Source of the DNA: Paraferrimonas sedimenticola
GTDB lineage: Bacteria; Pseudomonadota; Gammaproteobacteria; Enterobacterales; Shewanellaceae
NCBI RefSeq assembly: GCF_002282855.1
Contig: NZ_NRIR01000001.1
Span: forward strand, 620,001 to 684,000
Length of the DNA: 64,000 nucleotides
Direction: 5' to 3'
Shown here: piece after piece, positions 36,388-45,771 of the stretch
Layout of the letters: the number at the start of each line of letters is the position of its first letter
Position numbering within the stretch: position 1 is the first letter of the stretch
Notes under the pieces: model-generated
What the model saw: the letters and a program-made list of their open reading frames with translations, nothing else
What the model was told of the DNA's origin: nothing
The model's database searches: none
Made by a program: the position numbers and the translations under genes

Positions 36388-36433
36388 AGTATTTGAGGCC
36401 CGCCGCTGGCGGCGAGCCAAGTGAGAACTGCAG

Positions 36434-39259
36434 CTATCGAGTGGTTTCTTCCATCAAATAGGCCACATGGCGATACGGGATCCCCGACTGATTCGACAGG
36501 CCCACCTCGCAGGTACGGTTAGCGTAGTAACCCTCTTTGACGTCAGGCTCTAGCAGGTTCTTCAGGTTGCGCAGCGCGCTTTGCTTGATCTCTGGCTTGT
36601 ACAAGCCCTTCTCGCCGGCATAGCCGCAACATTGAATATTGGCCGGACGCTGTACCTTACCCGCACAGGCCTTGGTCACAGCAATCAGCTTCTCATCCAG
36701 ACCAGAGGTCTTGGCTGAGCAACCCACGTGCAGCGCAACGCTGTCTTTTGGCTTGATGGTCATTTTCTCAAGCAACTCATCGTGCATGAACTCAACCAAA
36801 TCCATAATGCGAATTTTATCCAGCAAGCTAGTTTCCGCTTGCAGGGTACGCTTGGTACAAGACAGTGCATCCACCAATACGGTCAGCTTGCCGCCTTCAG
36901 TTAAGCCGGCAACAGTTTCAATCAGCTCGTTGCGCTTTTTGTCAGCGTTTTCAAAGTCGCCCTTGGATTCCCACATCTGGCCACAACACAAGTCGCGTGA
37001 TTTGGCCGGAGTCACCACGTTGTAACCGGCGCGCTCTAGCAGAGTGACTACCACTTCAGGCAAGCTGCGCTTGTCGGTATCAACACCTGAAGGGCCAAAG
37101 GTACGCCCGCCACAAGCAGGGAAGTAAACCACAGTCTCTTTTTGTGGCTCGGCTTCTGCGGTTTTCGGCATCTTACCGCCCACTGGGAAGTTCGGGTTCC
37201 AGTGCGGCACTTCTTTAGAAAGGGCACGGGCCGCCTTCATGATGCCGCCAGTCACAGTGGCGCCAGTCAGCTTGTTCACCTTGCCCAGAACGTTAAAGCC
37301 AGTGCTTAGGGTGGCGTTGACCTTGCCCCAGTGTTTGGCCTGAATGTTCAGGAAGGTTTTCTCAGTTTTGGTCAGATACGGCGCGCGTAGCTTACGCACC
37401 AATTGGCCCATGGAGTTATCTACCGGACAGGCAATAGTACACAGCTGACATGCCGCACAAGTATCAACCACGTCGTACTTGGCCTGAGCGCGCATTTCAT
37501 TGGCTTTGTCCACTTCACCCACTTTCTTCAAACGCTCAATTTCGCGCAGCGTCGAGATGCGCTGACGCGGGGTTAAGTTAAGCGCTGAGGTTGGGCAGGT
37601 TTTCTCACAAAAACCACACTCAATACAACGGTCAACCAAGTCATCTACCTCGGTACACGACTTGATGTTTTTAACGTGAATGCGGTTGTCTTCGTTAAGG
37701 ATCACCCCAGGGTTGAGCAGACCGCTTGGGTCGAACACTCGCTTAATTTGCTTCATCAGGGTGTAGGCATCTTGGCCCCACTCCATTTCCACAAATGGTG
37801 CCACCGCACGACCGGTACCGTGCTCGGCTTTCATCGAACCGTCGTAGCGATTGATCACCATATCCGCCACGTCTTGCATGAAGGCGTCAAAACGCTCGAT
37901 GTCTTGTTGGGTCTCGAACTTAGGCGTGATGATGAAGTGGAAGTTACCATCCAGCGCGTGACCGTAAATCACACCTTCTGGGTAACCGTGCTTGTGGAAC
38001 AAGGCAGTCAGATCGTTGGCCGCATCGGCTAAGTGCTCTGCTTCAAAGGCCACGTCTTCAATGATCACCGAAGTGCCCGCTTCGCGCTCACCACCGACAA
38101 TTGGGAATAAGCCTGAGCGCATCGCCCAGTACTCGCCAAATACCGCTGGATCTGAGCTAAATTCTACCGGGCGCTCAGTATCAAAACTGGCCAACTTGGC
38201 CACCACGTCACGAGTATAACCAGCTAGTTTTTCCTCAGAGCAGGCTCGGCTTTCAATCAACAAGATTGCCGCACCTTCTTTAAGCTCATTCAACCAGGTT
38301 GGCATGCCTGGCTTGCCGGTCACTGACTTGATAGAGGCCCAGTCCAGCAGCTCTGCTGCGGCCACACTCTCACCCTTGATGACAGGAATAGCACGGGCAG
38401 CGTCTTCCATCGAGTAGAATACCGCCATTGCTGATGCCTTGTGCTTGGCCTCGTCCACCGTGTGGTAAGTGACCGAGTCAACAAAGGCCAAGGTGCCTTC
38501 GGAACCCACAATCAGGTGGTTAATCAGATCAAAGCCATCGTCAAAATCCACCAGTGCGTTAAGGCTGTAGCCTGTGGTGTTCTTAATCGCGAACTTCTTG
38601 CGAATGCGCTGACTTAGTTCTTGGTTGCCCTTGGCCAACTTGGCCAGGTCTTCAAGGCCGCTTAGCAGCTCGCCGTGAGTCTGGCGAAACGCCTCACGAG
38701 ACTTATCGCAACCGGTATCTAACTCAGTACCGTCGGCAAATACCAACTTAGCCGAGCTAATGGTTTGATAGCTGTTTTGATGGGTACCGCAACACATGCC
38801 CGAGGCGTTGTTATTCACAATACCGCCGACTTTACAGCTAGATAGCGTGGCGGGATCTGGCCCAATCTTCTTGTCTAAATGCTTAAGCGCTTCATTGGCC
38901 TCGGCACCGATAATTGCACTGCCAAGAGTGACCTTATCGCCATCGGCACTGATGTTGATGTTGCGAAAACCGTCGTGACCCAAAATCAGCAGAATGCCCT
39001 CACCTAGGGCTTGACCAGAAAGGCTAGTTCCCGCAGCGCGAAAAGTCACTGGCGCGCTAAATTGACGCGCCACCGCTAGGGTTTTCTTAACCTGATCGAG
39101 CTCGTCGGCGTGAACCACTACCTCTGGCACGATGCGAAAATAGCTAGCGTCGGTAGACCAAGCAAAACGACGAACGTAATCGTCACTTACTCGCTCGACA
39201 CCCAGCACGTCGCGCAGGGCATTTACTACTTGAGGATAATCTACTTTGGTTTGAGTCAT
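36434..39259 (-). CDS. dld: D-lactate dehydrogenase, FAD-linked with iron-sulfur domain (Dld-II type)
   Basis: A 941-residue membrane-associated flavoprotein that oxidises D-lactate to pyruvate. It joins an N-terminal FAD_binding_4 domain (TFRAAGTSLSGQALGEGILL near residue 75), an FAD-linked oxidase C domain (ending near 510), a ferredoxin domain (CIECGFCEKTCPTSALNL near 550 and CAACQLCTIACP near 610) and a C-terminal CCG domain with CCGQMWE and CCGYAGEKG. This layout is the Shewanella Dld-II. ATG at 39259 has AGGAG 7 bases upstream; the longer frame to 39325 is not used. It follows lldP in one direction (25-base gap), so both are probably cotranscribed. Confidence 0.93.
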   Translation of the reverse strand: MTQTKVDYPQVVNALRDVLGVERVSDDYVRRFAWSTDASYFRIVPEVVVHADELDQVKKTLAVARQFSAPVTFRAAGTSLSGQALGEGILLILGHDGFRNINISADGDKVTLGSAIIGAEANEALKHLDKKIGPDPATLSSCKVGGIVNNNASGMCCGTHQNSYQTISSAKLVFADGTELDTGCDKSREAFRQTHGELLSGLEDLAKLAKGNQELSQRIRKKFAIKNTTGYSLNALVDFDDGFDLINHLIVGSEGTLAFVDSVTYHTVDEAKHKASAMAVFYSMEDAARAIPVIKGESVAAAELLDWASIKSVTGKPGMPTWLNELKEGAAILLIESRACSEEKLAGYTRDVVAKLASFDTERPVEFSSDPAVFGEYWAMRSGLFPIVGGEREAGTSVIIEDVAFEAEHLADAANDLTALFHKHGYPEGVIYGHALDGNFHFIITPKFETQQDIERFDAFMQDVADMVINRYDGSMKAEHGTGRAVAPFVEMEWGQDAYTLMKQIKRVFDPSGLLNPGVILNEDNRIHVKNIKSCTEVDDLVDRCIECGFCEKTCPTSALNLTPRQRISTLREIERLKKVGEVDKANEMRAQAKYDVVDTCAACQLCTIACPVDNSMGQLVRKLRAPYLTKTEKTFLNIQAKHWGKVNATLSTGFNVLGKVNKLTGATVTGGIMKAARALSKEVPHWNPNFPVGGKMPKTAEAEPQKETVVYFPACGGRTFGPSGVDTDKRSLPEVVVTLLERAGYNVVTPAKSRDLCCGQMWESKGDFENADKKRNELIETVAGLTEGGKLTVLVDALSCTKRTLQAETSLLDKIRIMDLVEFMHDELLEKMTIKPKDSVALHVGCSAKTSGLDEKLIAVTKACAGKVQRPANIQCCGYAGEKGLYKPEIKQSALRNLKNLLEPDVKEGYYANRTCEVGLSNQSGIPYRHVAYLMEETTR

Positions 39260-39284
39260 TACAGTCTCCTGAGTTGGGCTGGCC

Positions 39285-40925
39285 TTAGGCCAGACCGCCC
39301 CACAAATAAGCGATAGTACCGGCAACCATGGCGTAGCCCAGAGCTACCGGCATTGTCTTACGGATAATTTCAGATTCGCGGCCGGCCATGCCCACCACGG
39401 TGGCGGCAGCAACCACGTTCATCACACACATCATGTTGCCCGCGTTGGCACCAATCCCTTGTAGTGCCAGAATTAGAGCGTGATTGGCACCAATGTTGTC
39501 AGCGACACTGTATTGCAGGCCTGAGAACATCATGTTTGAGAAAGTGGCAGAGCCGGATAGGAAGGCGCCAAAGATCCCGACCACAGGTGCCACCCACTCC
39601 CAGATGTGGCCCATACTGGACGCCAACGCGTCGGCCAGTGCCACAGGCATTGAGCTCAGTCCCGCGCCATTCGCGCCAGAGTTTAGGAAAATTTTCACCA
39701 TAGGGACCGAGGCACCCAGCGAGATAATGGTCGGTACCATGGCCTTGGCCGAGGTGGTTACCGACTCGCGGATCGCTGCGCGACTCATCTTGAACATAAA
39801 GAAGCCCAGCACACACACAAGCACAAAGAAGATGCCCGGCGCGTAGAAGGTGGCGAAACCGGCTTTTAGCTCAGTACCAAGTAGATTGGTCCAGCTGATG
39901 TTAAAGCTAGTCAAGAAAGCTTTTAGTGGCTCAACCGTGCGCGATAGCACCAACAGCGCCGCCATGATCAGATACGGAGACCAAGCCGCCAGTTGCGAGA
40001 ATTTCACCTGAGTATCGGCCTGCTCTGTGGTTTGCTTGTCTTCGAAGTCAAACCAAGGCTGCTTTGGTAGCAAGTAGCCTTTCTTAGCCACAGGAATTAC
40101 GATCGCCATGCCAATTAGAGCACCAATTACCGATGGGAACTCTGGGCCGGCAATGTAGTTGATGGTGAACGCAGGTACGGTAAAGGCAAGACCTGCGAAA
40201 ATCGCAAACTTCCAAATCGCCAGACCTTCTTTAAAGGATTTGTTCTTACCAAAGAAGCCGGTGAGGATACACACCATAGCCAGTGGAATCAGGGTGCCAG
40301 TAATTAGGTCAATACTGGTCATGTGCAAAGCGATGAACTGAGCGTAATCGGCAAAACTATCACCGTGCTCGGCGATTTGCGCGGCTGCCATGCTGGTGCC
40401 ACCTTCGATAAGCCCTTGCTCCATACCAAACAGCACAGGCAGACCAATCGCACCAAAGCTCACTGAAGCCGAGTCGGCAATCAAGGCAACAACCGCAGCA
40501 GCCACCGGCGGAATGCCCAGTAGAACCAGCAAAGGTGCGCCAATCGCTGCAGGCGTACCGAAGCCTGCCGAGCCTTCGATAAAGCTACCGAACAACCAAC
40601 AGATGATGATGACTTGTACTCGAGCATCGCCACTGATGTTGGTGAATCCTGCGCGAATAGTATCCATCGCGCCGGAGTACTTTAGGGTGTTCAACAAGAA
40701 CACGGCGCCAAAAATGATGGTCAGCGGGGTCAATGCGGACAGCAAACCTTCAACCACAGAGGCGGTTAGTATGGTGGTATCCATTTGCCAGACAAAAATT
40801 GCTGCAAGCCCTGTGACTATCATAGAGATAGGCATGGCGCGCGAGGCTGGCATACGAAGTAAAACAAGGAACAGCATTACGCTGATCATCGGTGAGAGAC
40901 TTGCTAGTAACTGCAGAAAAGTCAT
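39285..40925 (-). CDS. lldP: L-lactate permease (LctP family)
   Basis: A 546-residue protein with about 13-14 membrane segments, matching the L-lactate permease family in size and motifs ([21 protein letters not shown] in pieces near 115, [12 protein letters not shown] near 400, [16 protein letters not shown] near 500). It imports lactate with H+. The start has AGAGGAACCG before the ATG. Upstream, a CRP-like site stands at 40990-41005. dld follows 25 bases later, so transport and oxidation are coupled. The lldEFG genes lie further upstream in the same direction but behind a terminator. Confidence 0.95.
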   Translation of the reverse strand: MTFLQLLASLSPMISVMLFLVLLRMPASRAMPISMIVTGLAAIFVWQMDTTILTASVVEGLLSALTPLTIIFGAVFLLNTLKYSGAMDTIRAGFTNISGDARVQVIIICWLFGSFIEGSAGFGTPAAIGAPLLVLLGIPPVAAAVVALIADSASVSFGAIGLPVLFGMEQGLIEGGTSMAAAQIAEHGDSFADYAQFIALHMTSIDLITGTLIPLAMVCILTGFFGKNKSFKEGLAIWKFAIFAGLAFTVPAFTINYIAGPEFPSVIGALIGMAIVIPVAKKGYLLPKQPWFDFEDKQTTEQADTQVKFSQLAAWSPYLIMAALLVLSRTVEPLKAFLTSFNISWTNLLGTELKAGFATFYAPGIFFVLVCVLGFFMFKMSRAAIRESVTTSAKAMVPTIISLGASVPMVKIFLNSGANGAGLSSMPVALADALASSMGHIWEWVAPVVGIFGAFLSGSATFSNMMFSGLQYSVADNIGANHALILALQGIGANAGNMMCVMNVVAAATVVGMAGRESEIIRKTMPVALGYAMVAGTIAYLWGGLA

Positions 40926-40989
40926 CGGTTCCTCTATGGGGGCCTTTTGATAGTGGAGCGATAATAAACTTCAGCAGGACCTAATGTGA

Positions 40990-41005
40990 TGTGATCTAGA
41001 ACATA
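40990..41005 (-). promoter_or_regulatory. Candidate CRP site upstream of lldP
   Basis: TGTGATCTAGAACATA matches the left half of TGTGA-N6-TCACA fully and the right half partly (ACATA), and the central TCTAGA matches the ideal CRP site. It lies about 65 bases upstream of the lldP start. Confidence 0.45.
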
Positions 41006-41204
41006 GAATGTGTAACTTTCATCGAACAAGATAAAACCTGTGACACACATCCGATATTCGATAAGCCTAATTTAGGCATGCGTCACACTATTACAACCTT
41101 AGATATGACGTCTGTTTGCGCTCACCGCAAGAAAACTTACATTCCGCTAACCTTTGCGGCGTAACATCTTTGGTGTTTCAAGATTGCAAACTCGAGCAAA
41201 AACG

Positions 41205-41230
41205 AAAAAAGCGCCCTTGCGAGCGCTTTT
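41205..41230 (-). terminator. Terminator after lldG
   Basis: On the minus strand AAAAGCGC and GCGCTTTTTT close a CTCGCAAGG loop region; a T6 run follows. It separates lldEFG from lldP-dld. Confidence 0.75.
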
Positions 41231-41264
41231 GTCCGTCGGTGAGATATCTCCTTGAGCGGTGAGC

Positions 41265-41837
41265 TCAGTCAATCAAATACAAAGTGACCGCGCGGGCGCC
41301 GTGAGCCCCAATAACTAGGGCTTGTTCAATATCCGCCGTCTTTGATGGCCCGGCAATAAACACCCCGTGCTCAATTTGGTCTAATTGCAATTGCTCGATA
41401 GCCTGGTGCATGGTGGCTACTATCTGCTCTGTGCGAAGGATTACCGCAAGCTCTTCGGTAATGTAGGGAGTGACTCTGTGCGCTCCCATCTGCGCGTCAG
41501 TTAACAAAATAGCGCCATTTTCAGCAACACCCAGCGGTGCCTCGACCAGGGTTAGGTCGATGTTCTCCAGCGAGTGCGCACCATTGGCTTGGTCGCGATT
41601 GCCCTCGAAACCCTGAGCCAAACACAAGACTTGCATGCCTTTGGCTTTCGCTTGTTCAATGCGCTCAACAAGCGCTTGAGTGTCTTGCAAACGCACCACT
41701 TTGGCCGCGGCTTTCTCGGCACTGGCGATGAAGGTTTCAACCGCACAAGCCTGCTGTGTGCCTAGATTAATCTCTGGCATTGGCAGCTGGCCAAGCGCAC
41801 TTTGGCTAAGCGCCTCAAATATCTTTTCTCTGGACAT
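41265..41837 (-). CDS. lldG: Lactate utilization protein LldG (LutC-like)
   Basis: A 190-residue protein of the LUD/LutC family, third subunit of the LldEFG (LutABC) L-lactate dehydrogenase. Visible motifs are the central ATPLGVAENGAILLT region (here VEAPLGVAENGAILL) and FIAGPSKTADIEQALVIGAHG near the C-terminus, diagnostic of LutC. ATG at 41837 has GGAGGG about 6 bases upstream and lies 2 bases after the lldF stop codon; the longer open frame to 41867 overlaps lldF. It is the last gene of lldE-lldF-lldG. Confidence 0.93.
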   Translation of the reverse strand: MSREKIFEALSQSALGQLPMPEINLGTQQACAVETFIASAEKAAAKVVRLQDTQALVERIEQAKAKGMQVLCLAQGFEGNRDQANGAHSLENIDLTLVEAPLGVAENGAILLTDAQMGAHRVTPYITEELAVILRTEQIVATMHQAIEQLQLDQIEHGVFIAGPSKTADIEQALVIGAHGARAVTLYLID

Positions 41838-41839
41838 GC

Positions 41840-43222
41840 TTAGCCCTCCCGGTTGTTGGCAAACCATTGCTCAAAGCTGCCTTGCTTAGGCGCTTCTGGC
41901 AGTTCGCGGTGCTTGGCGTAATCCCCTGCCATTGGTTTAAGCAGGGAGTTTGGCAGAATGCGCAGCGCCGCACGAGCGGCTTTCATGCCACCACTGAGCG
42001 AAGACTCGCTTCCCATAAAGCGCCCTACCCACGGCATGTAATGCTTTTTGCCGTAAGGCATATTGCCGCCATCCGAGTGAATTCGACGCCATTTGAAGAT
42101 GATTTCACCCAGCGGCACCTTAGTCGGGCATACATGGGTACATGAGTTACACAAAGTACAAGCCCAAGGCAGGCTGTGAGTGCTGTCTTGTCCTGACTGC
42201 ACCGCAATCCCAATCGGGCCTGGCAACAGCGCGTTGTACGAGTGACCGCCAGAACGGCGATACACAGGACAAGTATTCAAACAGCCACCGCAGCGAATGC
42301 ACTTGTAAGCTTGCGCTAGGGTTTCGTCTTTTAGAAGCTCGCTGCGGCCATTGTCCACCAGCACCACGTGCATCTCACCACCGGCCTTAGGCTTGCGGTA
42401 AATACTGGTGTAACTGGTGGAGGCCTGTCCGGTGGCGTTGCGCGCCAACATGCGTGTCAGCACAGCGGCGGATTCTTTGTTGGGCACCAACTTGTCGATA
42501 CCCATGCAGTGAATCTGCAACTGAGGCAGGTTAACCCCCATATCTGCGTTGCCTTCGTTGGTACAAATCACCACAGCACCCTCGTCGGCAATCGCCATGT
42601 TAACCCCGGTTAGACCGGCATCGGCTTGCATGAACTTTTCGCGAAGGTGCAAGCGGGCTTGGTAGGTCAAATAGTCGGGGCAAGACGCGCCTTTCTCCGA
42701 GCCAATCTTGTCGTGAAACAGCTCGCCCACCTCTTCCTTTTTCATGTGGATGGCAGGCACCACAATGTGGCTAGGTGGCACTTCGGCCAGCTGACAAATG
42801 CGCTCGCCTAAGTCTGTGTCCACCACCTCGATACCACGAGCTTCTAGGTACGGATTTAGATGACACTCTTCGGTCAGCATGGACTTGGACTTCACCAAGC
42901 GTTTGACCTGGTGCTTTTGCAAAATGCCATGAACTATTTTGTTGTGCTCTTCGGCGCTAGAAGCCCAGTGCACTATTACGCCATTGGACTGACAGCTCTG
43001 CTCAAACTCTTCTAGATACTTTGGCAGGTTGGCTAGCGTGTGCATCTTGATTTGCGAGCCTAGGGTCTTTAGCGCTTCCCAGTCATCGCAAGCGCCAGCG
43101 GCGAGATCGCGCTTTTGGCGCAGGGTCCACAGCGCCTTGTCGTGCCAATCCACACGAGCTTCGTCTTGGTTAAAGCGCTTGGCCGCCGATGCGTGCGATT
43201 CGATTCCATTAATTAAAGCCAT
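41840..43222 (-). CDS. lldF: Lactate utilization iron-sulfur protein LldF (LutB-like)
   Basis: A 460-residue subunit of the L-lactate-oxidising LldEFG complex. It has an N-terminal LUD domain (about 60-290, ADEGAVVICTNEGNADM near 213) and a ferredoxin region with CIRCGGCLNTCPVYRR near 310 and CTLCNSCTHVCPTKVPLG near 360, then a DUF3390-like tail. Starts 9 bases after lldE stops and ends 2 bases before lldG begins. Confidence 0.95.
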   Translation of the reverse strand: MALINGIESHASAAKRFNQDEARVDWHDKALWTLRQKRDLAAGACDDWEALKTLGSQIKMHTLANLPKYLEEFEQSCQSNGVIVHWASSAEEHNKIVHGILQKHQVKRLVKSKSMLTEECHLNPYLEARGIEVVDTDLGERICQLAEVPPSHIVVPAIHMKKEEVGELFHDKIGSEKGASCPDYLTYQARLHLREKFMQADAGLTGVNMAIADEGAVVICTNEGNADMGVNLPQLQIHCMGIDKLVPNKESAAVLTRMLARNATGQASTSYTSIYRKPKAGGEMHVVLVDNGRSELLKDETLAQAYKCIRCGGCLNTCPVYRRSGGHSYNALLPGPIGIAVQSGQDSTHSLPWACTLCNSCTHVCPTKVPLGEIIFKWRRIHSDGGNMPYGKKHYMPWVGRFMGSESSLSGGMKAARAALRILPNSLLKPMAGDYAKHRELPEAPKQGSFEQWFANNREG

Positions 43223-43231
43223 ATATACCCC

Positions 43232-43975
43232 CTACAGTGCCTGATTGACCACTTGTGCCACGTGCAGCATTTGCAACGGGTACTCGCGTTTCTTAATCAC
43301 ACCGCCTAGGTGCATCATGCACGAAGGGTCAAAACCGACCACGTACTCAGCGCCAGTCTCTAGGTGGCGAGTGGCCTTGTCTTTGCCCATTTTGCCCGAG
43401 ACCGCAGCTTCGTCCATGGTGAAGGTGCCACCAAAACCACAGCACTCGTCTTTGCGCTCTGGGTAGCGAATATCAATGCCATCGATGTGGCTAAGCAGCT
43501 GCTCGAGCTTATTAAAACCTGGCCCCATGGTTTCACTGGAAGAGGCCAGCGACAACATGCGAATCCCATGACAAGACAGCTGCAAGCTGACCTTATGGGC
43601 GAAAGGACGCGTAAACTCGGTAAGGTTTTCGACATCCACCAAGAATTCGGTGAACTCTTTGAGCTTAGCAATCACCGCCTCGGCTTCAGGACTGTTATCG
43701 TACTCGCGGAAATTCTCTTTGGCCGCCTCTAGGCATGAAGCCGCAGGCGCAACTATGTAGTCACACTCAACCTCTTTAAATGCATTTAGTAGTTTTAACG
43801 TGGTTTTGCGGGCGTCTTCAAAACAACCTGAGTTGGTCATTGGCTGACCACAGCAGGTTTGGCCTTTTGGCAAAATGACTTGGTGACCGAGTTTTTCTAG
43901 CACTTCAAGAGTGGCGATGGCCATCTCAGGGTGCAAATGGTTCACCAAGCAAGGAACAAACAAGGCTATTCGCAT
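43232..43975 (-). CDS. lldE: Lactate utilization protein LldE (LutA-like)
   Basis: A 247-residue protein with two CCG domains (FVPCLVNHLHPE ... KGQTCCGQPMTNSGC and LSCHGIRML ... DECCGFGGTF), the cysteine-rich signature of LutA/GlpC-like subunits that bind Fe-S clusters. It is the first gene of the lldE-lldF-lldG operon and shares in oxidising L-lactate to pyruvate. ATG at 43975 follows GGAAAGG. A candidate CRP site lies about 75 bases upstream. Confidence 0.95.
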   Translation of the reverse strand: MRIALFVPCLVNHLHPEMAIATLEVLEKLGHQVILPKGQTCCGQPMTNSGCFEDARKTTLKLLNAFKEVECDYIVAPAASCLEAAKENFREYDNSPEAEAVIAKLKEFTEFLVDVENLTEFTRPFAHKVSLQLSCHGIRMLSLASSSETMGPGFNKLEQLLSHIDGIDIRYPERKDECCGFGGTFTMDEAAVSGKMGKDKATRHLETGAEYVVGFDPSCMMHLGGVIKKREYPLQMLHVAQVVNQAL

Positions 43976-44046
43976 ATCCTTTCCTTTACTTGATTGAGTC
44001 TGTTTTTCATCGATGCGACAGCATAGTAAATTAGCGATAACTAAAC

Positions 44047-44062
44047 AGTGAAGCGCGACACA
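44047..44062. promoter_or_regulatory. Candidate CRP site upstream of lldE
   Basis: AGTGAAGCGCGACACA matches TGTGA-N6-TCACA at 8 of 10 positions. It lies about 72-88 bases before the lldE start, near a TACTAT -10-like box. The fit is suggestive, not proof. Confidence 0.4.
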
Positions 44063-44104
44063 AGTCGCCAGAAAAGGAGAGAGAAAACATGGAAAAAGGT
44101 AAAC

Positions 44105-44142
44105 AAAAAGCGATCTTAGGGTTAATCCATAAGATCGCTTTT
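44105..44142 (-). terminator. Terminator after mscS
   Basis: AAAAGCGATCTTA and TAAGATCGCTTTT form a 13-base stem; five A at 44105-44109 give a T-run on the minus strand, just downstream of the mscS stop. Confidence 0.85.
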
Positions 44143-44170
44143 GCTATCAGAATAAAACAGCGCTTAGGAC

Positions 44171-44992
44171 TTAAGCTTCCGCTTTCTGAATATGAACGTC
44201 CATTTGCGGATAGGGAATGCCAATGCCCGCTTCGTCTAGGCGAGTTTTCACCTGCTCGTTGATTTCAAACTTAGCACTCCAGTAATCGCCAGTGTTGACC
44301 CAAGGGCGCACCACAAAATTCACTGACGAATCAGCCAGTTCGGCTAGCGCAACCGTGTAAGCAGGATCTTTTAGAACCGCCGGATGATTATTCAGAATGT
44401 CTTCCAGAATTTCCTTGGTTTGCTTGATGTCCGCATCGTAGCTAACACCAACAACCAAATCCAAACGACGCGTTGGCATGGCCGAATAGTTAACAATGGC
44501 ATCGCCCATCACAGCGGCGTTGGCGACCGTGATGATTTTGTTGTCAGGAGTGCGCAACTTAGTCGAGAAAATGGTTATCTCATCAACGCTGCCCGACACA
44601 CCTGCCGCTTCGACAAAGTCACCCACTTTACAAGGCTTAAAGATAACCAGCAGTACGCCGGCGGCAAAGTTCGACAAGCTGCCTTGCAGTGCCAGACCAA
44701 CCGCTAAACCGGCGGCACCGATAATGGCGACCAGTGAGGCGGTTTGAATACCCACTTGCGACAGTGCGGCAATCACCACGAAGGTCAGCAGTAGTGCGTA
44801 AACGATATTGCCAACAAAGCTGACTACGGTTTGGTCAACCTGACGGGCTGTCATTACCTTGCTAAACATGCCGGACAACCAACGTGCCACCCAGCGACCC
44901 ACCACAAAGATGGCAATCGCCAAGAGCACTTTTGTGCCGTAAACCATAGCGAGATCCGGCGCCATCGCCGCGTACTTTTGTATTTGTTCCAT
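44171..44992 (-). CDS. mscS: MscS-family mechanosensitive channel
   Basis: A 273-residue inner-membrane channel that opens on osmotic downshock. It has three N-terminal transmembrane helices (about 20-115), the pore-lining TM3 GAAGLAVGLALQGSLSNFAAG with the Gly/Ala pattern typical of MscS, then the beta and C-terminal cytoplasmic domains (LVVGVSYDADI, ending PYPQMDVHIQKAEA). The length is near E. coli MscS (286). It is a single gene with its own terminator. Confidence 0.94.
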   Translation of the reverse strand: MEQIQKYAAMAPDLAMVYGTKVLLAIAIFVVGRWVARWLSGMFSKVMTARQVDQTVVSFVGNIVYALLLTFVVIAALSQVGIQTASLVAIIGAAGLAVGLALQGSLSNFAAGVLLVIFKPCKVGDFVEAAGVSGSVDEITIFSTKLRTPDNKIITVANAAVMGDAIVNYSAMPTRRLDLVVGVSYDADIKQTKEILEDILNNHPAVLKDPAYTVALAELADSSVNFVVRPWVNTGDYWSAKFEINEQVKTRLDEAGIGIPYPQMDVHIQKAEA

Positions 44993-45074
44993 AGAAAATC
45001 CTTGTTGGCTGTGACTGCTAACCGTCTAATGTTCTTACGAAAATATAACTTGTTAACAAATACAACTCTAGCAG

Positions 45075-45671
45075 TTAAAACAGATCTTGCTGAATTGGCT
45101 GAGATTTTTTTGAAGGTGGGGTATACGGCTCGATTTCAAAGTCCTGACCACTAGCGCGCACACCTTGCGGCTCAGCCGCCAACCACTGCTCGGCGTTGCT
45201 GGCGTTTAGCAACAGTGGCATGCGATGGTGATACTCAGAGATTTCATCGAGTGCGCTTTGCGTGACAATCGCGCAATGACCAGGCCCATCGGCTTCGGGC
45301 CAATACAAAGCGGCCATGCTTAAAGGGGAGTTGGGAGTGCTAAAGGCATAGGGTTGTTTGCGATTGCCTTCGGTGCGCCACTCAAGCCATTGCTGAGCAA
45401 CCAACACTGCCGGTACACAGTTTCGAAATAGCGGTTTTTGCGCAATGGTTTCAACACGGGCGTTGATTACTGGACGACCTAAACCCTTGAGCGGTAAACC
45501 CCATTGGCAGTCTTGCAGGGTCAATGTGGCCGGATTGTGGGCAATCAGTAGCGGAACTGTCTGGGTGGGGTATGTTTCACCCTTGCCTAATATTTCAAAT
45601 TGGCCATAATCGCTGCCCAATTGGGTGCGGGTTTCGTAATTCACCGCATCCAGAATGAATCGTCCACACAT
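45075..45671 (-). CDS. SRAP-domain (HMCES/YedK) abasic-site protein
   Basis: A 198-residue SOS-response-associated peptidase (SRAP) protein. After removal of Met1 the N-terminal Cys2 (MCGRF) forms a thiazolidine crosslink with abasic sites in single-stranded DNA. Other family residues are visible: Asn-Ala-Arg in VINARVETIAQ, the Glu in QQWLEWRTEGNRKQP and the His of ISEYHHRMPLLL. The open frame reaches 46004 but Cys must be residue 2, so ATG at 45671 is the start. It is a little shorter than YedK (222). Divergent from a PLD-like lipoprotein gene with a 100-base gap. Confidence 0.93.
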   Translation of the reverse strand: MCGRFILDAVNYETRTQLGSDYGQFEILGKGETYPTQTVPLLIAHNPATLTLQDCQWGLPLKGLGRPVINARVETIAQKPLFRNCVPAVLVAQQWLEWRTEGNRKQPYAFSTPNSPLSMAALYWPEADGPGHCAIVTQSALDEISEYHHRMPLLLNASNAEQWLAAEPQGVRASGQDFEIEPYTPPSKKSQPIQQDLF

Positions 45672-45771
45672 ACTCAATGTTTTCCTAGCGTTAAGCTCAT
45701 GGTCCATCATAGAGTATATTCTATTGGGCTCATTGAATTTTTTTGACGCTTGGCTTGTACGAGGCACATTG

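Larger units (their letters stand above)
40926..41264. other. 339-base lldG-lldP spacer
   Basis: No gene is seen. From lldG it holds a terminator (41205-41230), an AT-rich middle with TGTGACACACATC and GCGTCACAC words, and the candidate CRP site at 40990-41005, so the lldP-dld promoter is likely here. Confidence 0.6.

Noticed and set aside
44089-44250. A plus-strand small ORF starting after a strong AAGGAG before lldE
   Set aside because: It runs through the mscS terminator and into the mscS gene in antisense; the ORF is about 53 codons with no recognisable motif, so the ribosome binding site is probably chance.
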